Below, in pieces: positions 60,932-64,000 of a DNA stretch of 64,000 nucleotides. The DNA is from MGML01 sp034416335. Lineage in GTDB: Bacteria > Chloroflexota > Dehalococcoidia > Dehalococcoidales > UBA2162. The stretch lies in contig DAOULV010000003.1 in NCBI GenBank assembly GCA_034416335.1, forward strand, positions 248,001 through 312,000. Direction: 5' to 3'. Under the pieces are notes generated by a model. It was not told the origin of the DNA. It searched no databases and saw only the letters and a list, made by a program, of their open reading frames with translations. The stretch's first letter is position 1; every line of letters starts with the position of its first letter. Position numbers and translations under genes: made by a program.

Positions 60932-62046
60932 TACAACACCTCTTTCAGCGAACTAATTACATACCTGGCCTGCTCTTCGGTCATCCCGGCGAAAACGGGT
61001 AAGCATATCTGTCTGTTACAAAGGTCTTCCGCCACCGGAAATTCTCCACCTTTGAATCCGTACATGTCTTTGAAAACAGGCTGCAGGTGACAGGGGAGTT
61101 CATATACTTCACCGCTCAAGCCCACCTGGTATTTTTCCCGCATTGCTTTTTTCAGTGACGTCCTATCTGTTCCTTCCGGCAGGAATGCCACATATTTATA
61201 ATAATTAGAAAATACGCCGTCAGGTAATACCAGAGGTTCTATTTGTTCTATGGATTTGAGTTCTTCATCATACACGGCTGCCGCCATTCGTCTGTTCTCG
61301 ATAAACGAGTCCAGGTTATTAAGCTGTGACAGACCGATTACAGCATGGATTTCACTCATTCGCCAGTTGTATCCCATTTCCGTATGTATGTTCCCCAGAA
61401 AACCGGCTTTCCCCTGATCCCTGAATACCTGTGCCCGTTGGTAGACATCCTCACTGTTGGTTATTATCATACCTCCCTCACCTGAGGTCATAACCTTGGT
61501 CGGGTAAAAAGAAAAAGCAGCAGCGATTCCGAAACTGCCCGCTTTTTCTCCATCCAGGGTGCTCTCGTGCGCATGAGCGGCATCCTCTATCAAATAAATA
61601 TCATTTTCACGGCATATCCGCTGTATCTCACGAATATCCGGAGATATCACTCCACCTATATGTACGGCGATAACAGCTCTGGTATCCTTTTTAATGCTGT
61701 TTCGAACACTTTCTGGATCAATACAGAGATCGTCGTTTATATCAGCAAAAATTACTCTGCTTCCAGCGTGAACAACAGCCGCAGCTGTTGCAAAAAACGT
61801 GTTCGTCGGTACGACAACTGAACCGTCGGTTATATCCAGAGATCTCAGGATTATCTCTAAAGCGCTCGTTCCGCTATTTACGGCAACTGCATATTTGGTT
61901 CCAGCCTGTTGGGAAAACTTCTCTTCGAATTCTCTGGTATACGGACCCAGCGTGAGTTGTCCTGTCTGGAGGATACCATCAATCTTTTTCAGCAGTTCAG
62001 TCCTGTCCTCGTCGGGAAAGACTATTCTTGCGGCAGGTATCTGCAT
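60931..62046 (-). CDS. DegT/DnrJ/EryC1 PLP-dependent sugar aminotransferase
   Basis: A 371-residue aminotransferase that puts an amino group on a keto-sugar nucleotide. VNSGTSALEIIL, PTNTFFATAAAV, IEDAAHAHES, FSFYPTKVMTSGEGG (Schiff-base Lys) and YNWRMSEIHAVIG are the family landmarks. A very strong ribosome site (AGGAGGTGATG) precedes ATG 62046. It might be the missing aminotransferase for the PseB product, but that is inference only. Confidence 0.92.
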   Translation of the reverse strand: MQIPAARIVFPDEDRTELLKKIDGILQTGQLTLGPYTREFEEKFSQQAGTKYAVAVNSGTSALEIILRSLDITDGSVVVPTNTFFATAAAVVHAGSRVIFADINDDLCIDPESVRNSIKKDTRAVIAVHIGGVISPDIREIQRICRENDIYLIEDAAHAHESTLDGEKAGSFGIAAAFSFYPTKVMTSGEGGMIITNSEDVYQRAQVFRDQGKAGFLGNIHTEMGYNWRMSEIHAVIGLSQLNNLDSFIENRRMAAAVYDEELKSIEQIEPLVLPDGVFSNYYKYVAFLPEGTDRTSLKKAMREKYQVGLSGEVYELPCHLQPVFKDMYGFKGGEFPVAEDLCNRQICLPVFAGMTEEQARYVISSLKEVL

Positions 62047-62068
62047 TAAACATCACCTCCTGGATAAA

Positions 62069-62767
62069 CTAATCACTTTCAGCTTCAATATAATACAAGT
62101 GACATACTCTGGTAAAATAGGGATCAAGCCTGTTGACCAGTTCCGCTATACCACCTGGGATAAATTGACCCTGAAAATTGTTGAAAAGACTAAGGGGTGT
62201 TAACAATCCGATACCTCTCCTATGGGTGATATTGAAACCGTTTCCTTTCAGCCAATTTTCAAGCTGAGATGGTGTGTAACAATGAACGAAATCCGCGATA
62301 AAGTGCCGGAAATTAACCCAACGACCGTGAAGTGAATTATAATTGGAGATATTGGTAAACAGGTGACCGGTAATATCGGATAGCATAGACAACAGATTCC
62401 GAATATCATTCTCCTGTAAATTCTGTATCAACTCAATGCAGGTAACAAGATCATATCGTTCCTTAACGACGAGGTTTCGGACATCCTCTTCGATAACGTT
62501 CACCCCCGGATATTTTCTCTTTATCTCCGTGACAAAATCCGAATTGTATTCTACTGCCGTTACGTCATAACCCTTTTCAACCAGATAGGAGACTATTCTA
62601 CCGTGTCCAGAACCTATATCCAGAGCTTTTTTATTATAGCCATCAGGGATTCTGTTCCTGACATATTCATTTAGTGCATCAAATACTACATTTCTAATAT
62701 CTTTAGGATTTTCCCACCATTCGCTGTAGTATTTTTTTAAGGCTGTGTCCCTGTTATTTTCATCCAT
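62069..62767 (-). CDS. class I SAM methyltransferase
   Basis: A 232-residue protein with motif I ALDIGSGHGRIVSYL, the acidic strand-2 end VTAVEYN and LVTCIELIQNL. It lies 22 bases before the aminotransferase and three bases after the GT4 stop. The substrate is unknown. Confidence 0.84.
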   Translation of the reverse strand: MDENNRDTALKKYYSEWWENPKDIRNVVFDALNEYVRNRIPDGYNKKALDIGSGHGRIVSYLVEKGYDVTAVEYNSDFVTEIKRKYPGVNVIEEDVRNLVVKERYDLVTCIELIQNLQENDIRNLLSMLSDITGHLFTNISNYNSLHGRWVNFRHFIADFVHCYTPSQLENWLKGNGFNITHRRGIGLLTPLSLFNNFQGQFIPGGIAELVNRLDPYFTRVCHLYYIEAESD

Positions 62768-62770
62768 ATT

Positions 62771-63859
62771 CTATCTACTCTCGTTGAGCAATGAATTGCA
62801 GGCTCCTTTAAGTATCATGGCATTGTCTTCCCAGGAAGCTCTTTGCTTTGCGATATCGTAATTCTTTTTACCAAACATTATTCGTTCACTCTCGTCTCTG
62901 ACCAAATCCAGTATTGCATCTGCCAGAGCCAGTGGATTACATCGAGGTACAACGAGACCGTTCACGTCATTTTGCACCCATTCCAGGATTGCTGGAATGT
63001 CTGTTACTACAACTGGTAATCCGCATGCCATAGCCTCTAGCAGGCAAACTGAAGTACCATCCGATAATGATGATGAAACGTAAATATCAGAAGCAGCCAG
63101 GTACCCGGGCAGCTCGCTGTTGGCAACCATCCCTGTAAATCTAACGTAATCTTTTATTCCAAGAGTATCTGCCTGGTTTTTTAAAGCCTCGGTTTCCGAA
63201 CCGTAACCTATGAGCAAGAACCTGACGTCAGGTTCCTGCTCAACAACAATAGAAATTGCTTCTATAAGATATTTCATTCCATAAACAGGATTATGCTGTC
63301 TGGTGCAGATTACTATGGTATTATCCTCCCAGCCCGTCTCTTTTCTGATATGACTGGGGCTGATGTCAGGGTTAAAAACTGCAAGATCGATCCCGTAAGG
63401 AAGAACGACTATCTTCTCAGCAGGATAGCCGAGTTCTATAATTGTCTGTTTACCGGTTTCACAATCCACAATTACCAGGTCGGCTTGCCTGAGAGAATAC
63501 TTTACTATGATGCGAAACATAGGATTCTGCGGTGCGATAAGGACGTCAGAGCCCCAGGCTATTTGTAACAACGGATGAAAGCGTGCCAGAGCGGCAAAGA
63601 ATCCGTAAGTAAGCATGTAATTACCTATTACAATGTCAGGTTTAATCCTTCGCATCAGGAAGAATGTAATTAAAGCTATTAATGGAAATGTGAGAACCGG
63701 AACAGGTATATAAGTGCGATGAATTACTAATTCCGGTACGGAAACATTGATATTTTTACTAAACGAAATCAGGTGAACATCATTCCCCTGGTTAACTAAT
63801 TCGCTCAATATCTTCTGATCGTGAACACTAATTCCTTTGTTCAAATAGCATATTTTCAT
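62771..63859 (-). CDS. glycosyltransferase family 4
   Basis: A 362-residue GT-B enzyme with the usual C-terminal nucleotide-sugar site: FLLIGYGSE, DIYVSSSLSDGTSVCLLEAMACG and PVVVTDIPAILEWV. The DG..LLEAMACG stretch is a canonical E-x7-E type motif. It is the first cluster gene in the window in reading direction; the cluster may go on past the right edge. The last 141 bases hold no other gene. Confidence 0.9.
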   Translation of the reverse strand: MKICYLNKGISVHDQKILSELVNQGNDVHLISFSKNINVSVPELVIHRTYIPVPVLTFPLIALITFFLMRRIKPDIVIGNYMLTYGFFAALARFHPLLQIAWGSDVLIAPQNPMFRIIVKYSLRQADLVIVDCETGKQTIIELGYPAEKIVVLPYGIDLAVFNPDISPSHIRKETGWEDNTIVICTRQHNPVYGMKYLIEAISIVVEQEPDVRFLLIGYGSETEALKNQADTLGIKDYVRFTGMVANSELPGYLAASDIYVSSSLSDGTSVCLLEAMACGLPVVVTDIPAILEWVQNDVNGLVVPRCNPLALADAILDLVRDESERIMFGKKNYDIAKQRASWEDNAMILKGACNSLLNESR

Positions 63860-64000
63860 ATCACTTTAAGAAAGGATAATAGTCGTGGTCTCAGAGTAAC
63901 TGAATACGTCAAACATTCGGACTACAAGTTATATATAAAATCCTGATTCCGGTAGGTGACCACTAATTATCCTTATGACAGTTCCCTCTCTATCAGGTCA

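Overview
The window is a mid-G+C bacterial chromosome segment with no rRNA or tRNA gene and no CRISPR array that I can see. The housekeeping content fits a member of the Chloroflexota, probably Dehalococcoidia-like: a CBS-less GuaB3-type IMP dehydrogenase, a DUF1385 protein beside a zinc-ribbon L31, an L28-FakA-DegV-RecG block and a compact arginine operon. That placement is inference from gene content and order only; no marker RNA is present to prove it.

Bases 1-41,100 are dense core genome. In order they carry an ABC-2 export pair; a class V aminotransferase with an unknown partner; a GuaB3-type enzyme with a methyltransferase; rsmI, a zinc-ribbon micro-protein, metG and a polyprenyl diphosphate synthase; moaE and ftsH; an endonuclease IV-like TIM barrel; a MarR-MATE efflux operon; rsfS, ndk, tsaB, tsaE and thiL; a six-gene arginine block (argJ, a eukaryote-like ketol-acid reductoisomerase, argB, argD, argG, argH) running into rpe; rpmB; a fatty-acid kinase pair with recG; an AadA-like nucleotidyltransferase; argS; a gamma-carbonic-anhydrase-like protein; a pentapeptide protein; trpS; hisA; hisI; and the rplU-rpmA-rpmE ribosomal operon. 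Intergenic repeats sit between several of these: two related A+T-rich palindromic repeats in the arginine block and two REP-like palindromes near 35.5 and 39.1 kb.

Bases 41,200-46,080 form a more A+T-rich accessory island. It holds a broken small basic-protein gene, a candidate Panacea-type toxin-antitoxin pair, a lone LamG-fold protein, a zinc-ribbon methyltransferase, a C-terminal scrap of a duplicated SpsF-like gene, and a membrane-anchored beta-helix protein.

Bases 46,080-63,860 are a long surface-glycan cluster, all on the minus strand. It includes SpsF/SpsE/PseB-type nonulosonic-acid genes, an RmlD-like reductase, Gmd, two further NAD-dependent epimerases, a DegT aminotransferase, a radical SAM/SPASM enzyme, a Wzx-like flippase, a polytopic GT-C-like protein, three glycosyltransferases and several SAM methyltransferases. 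The cluster starts at or beyond the right edge of the window.

The most unusual signals are two essential translation genes without a canonical start codon (argS with ACG, rplU with ATT, each at good distance from a strong Shine-Dalgarno sequence), several apparently leaderless genes, a perfect 13-bp hairpin just before argB, the fungal-like KARI in the arginine operon, and the Panacea pair with an unrecognised partner.
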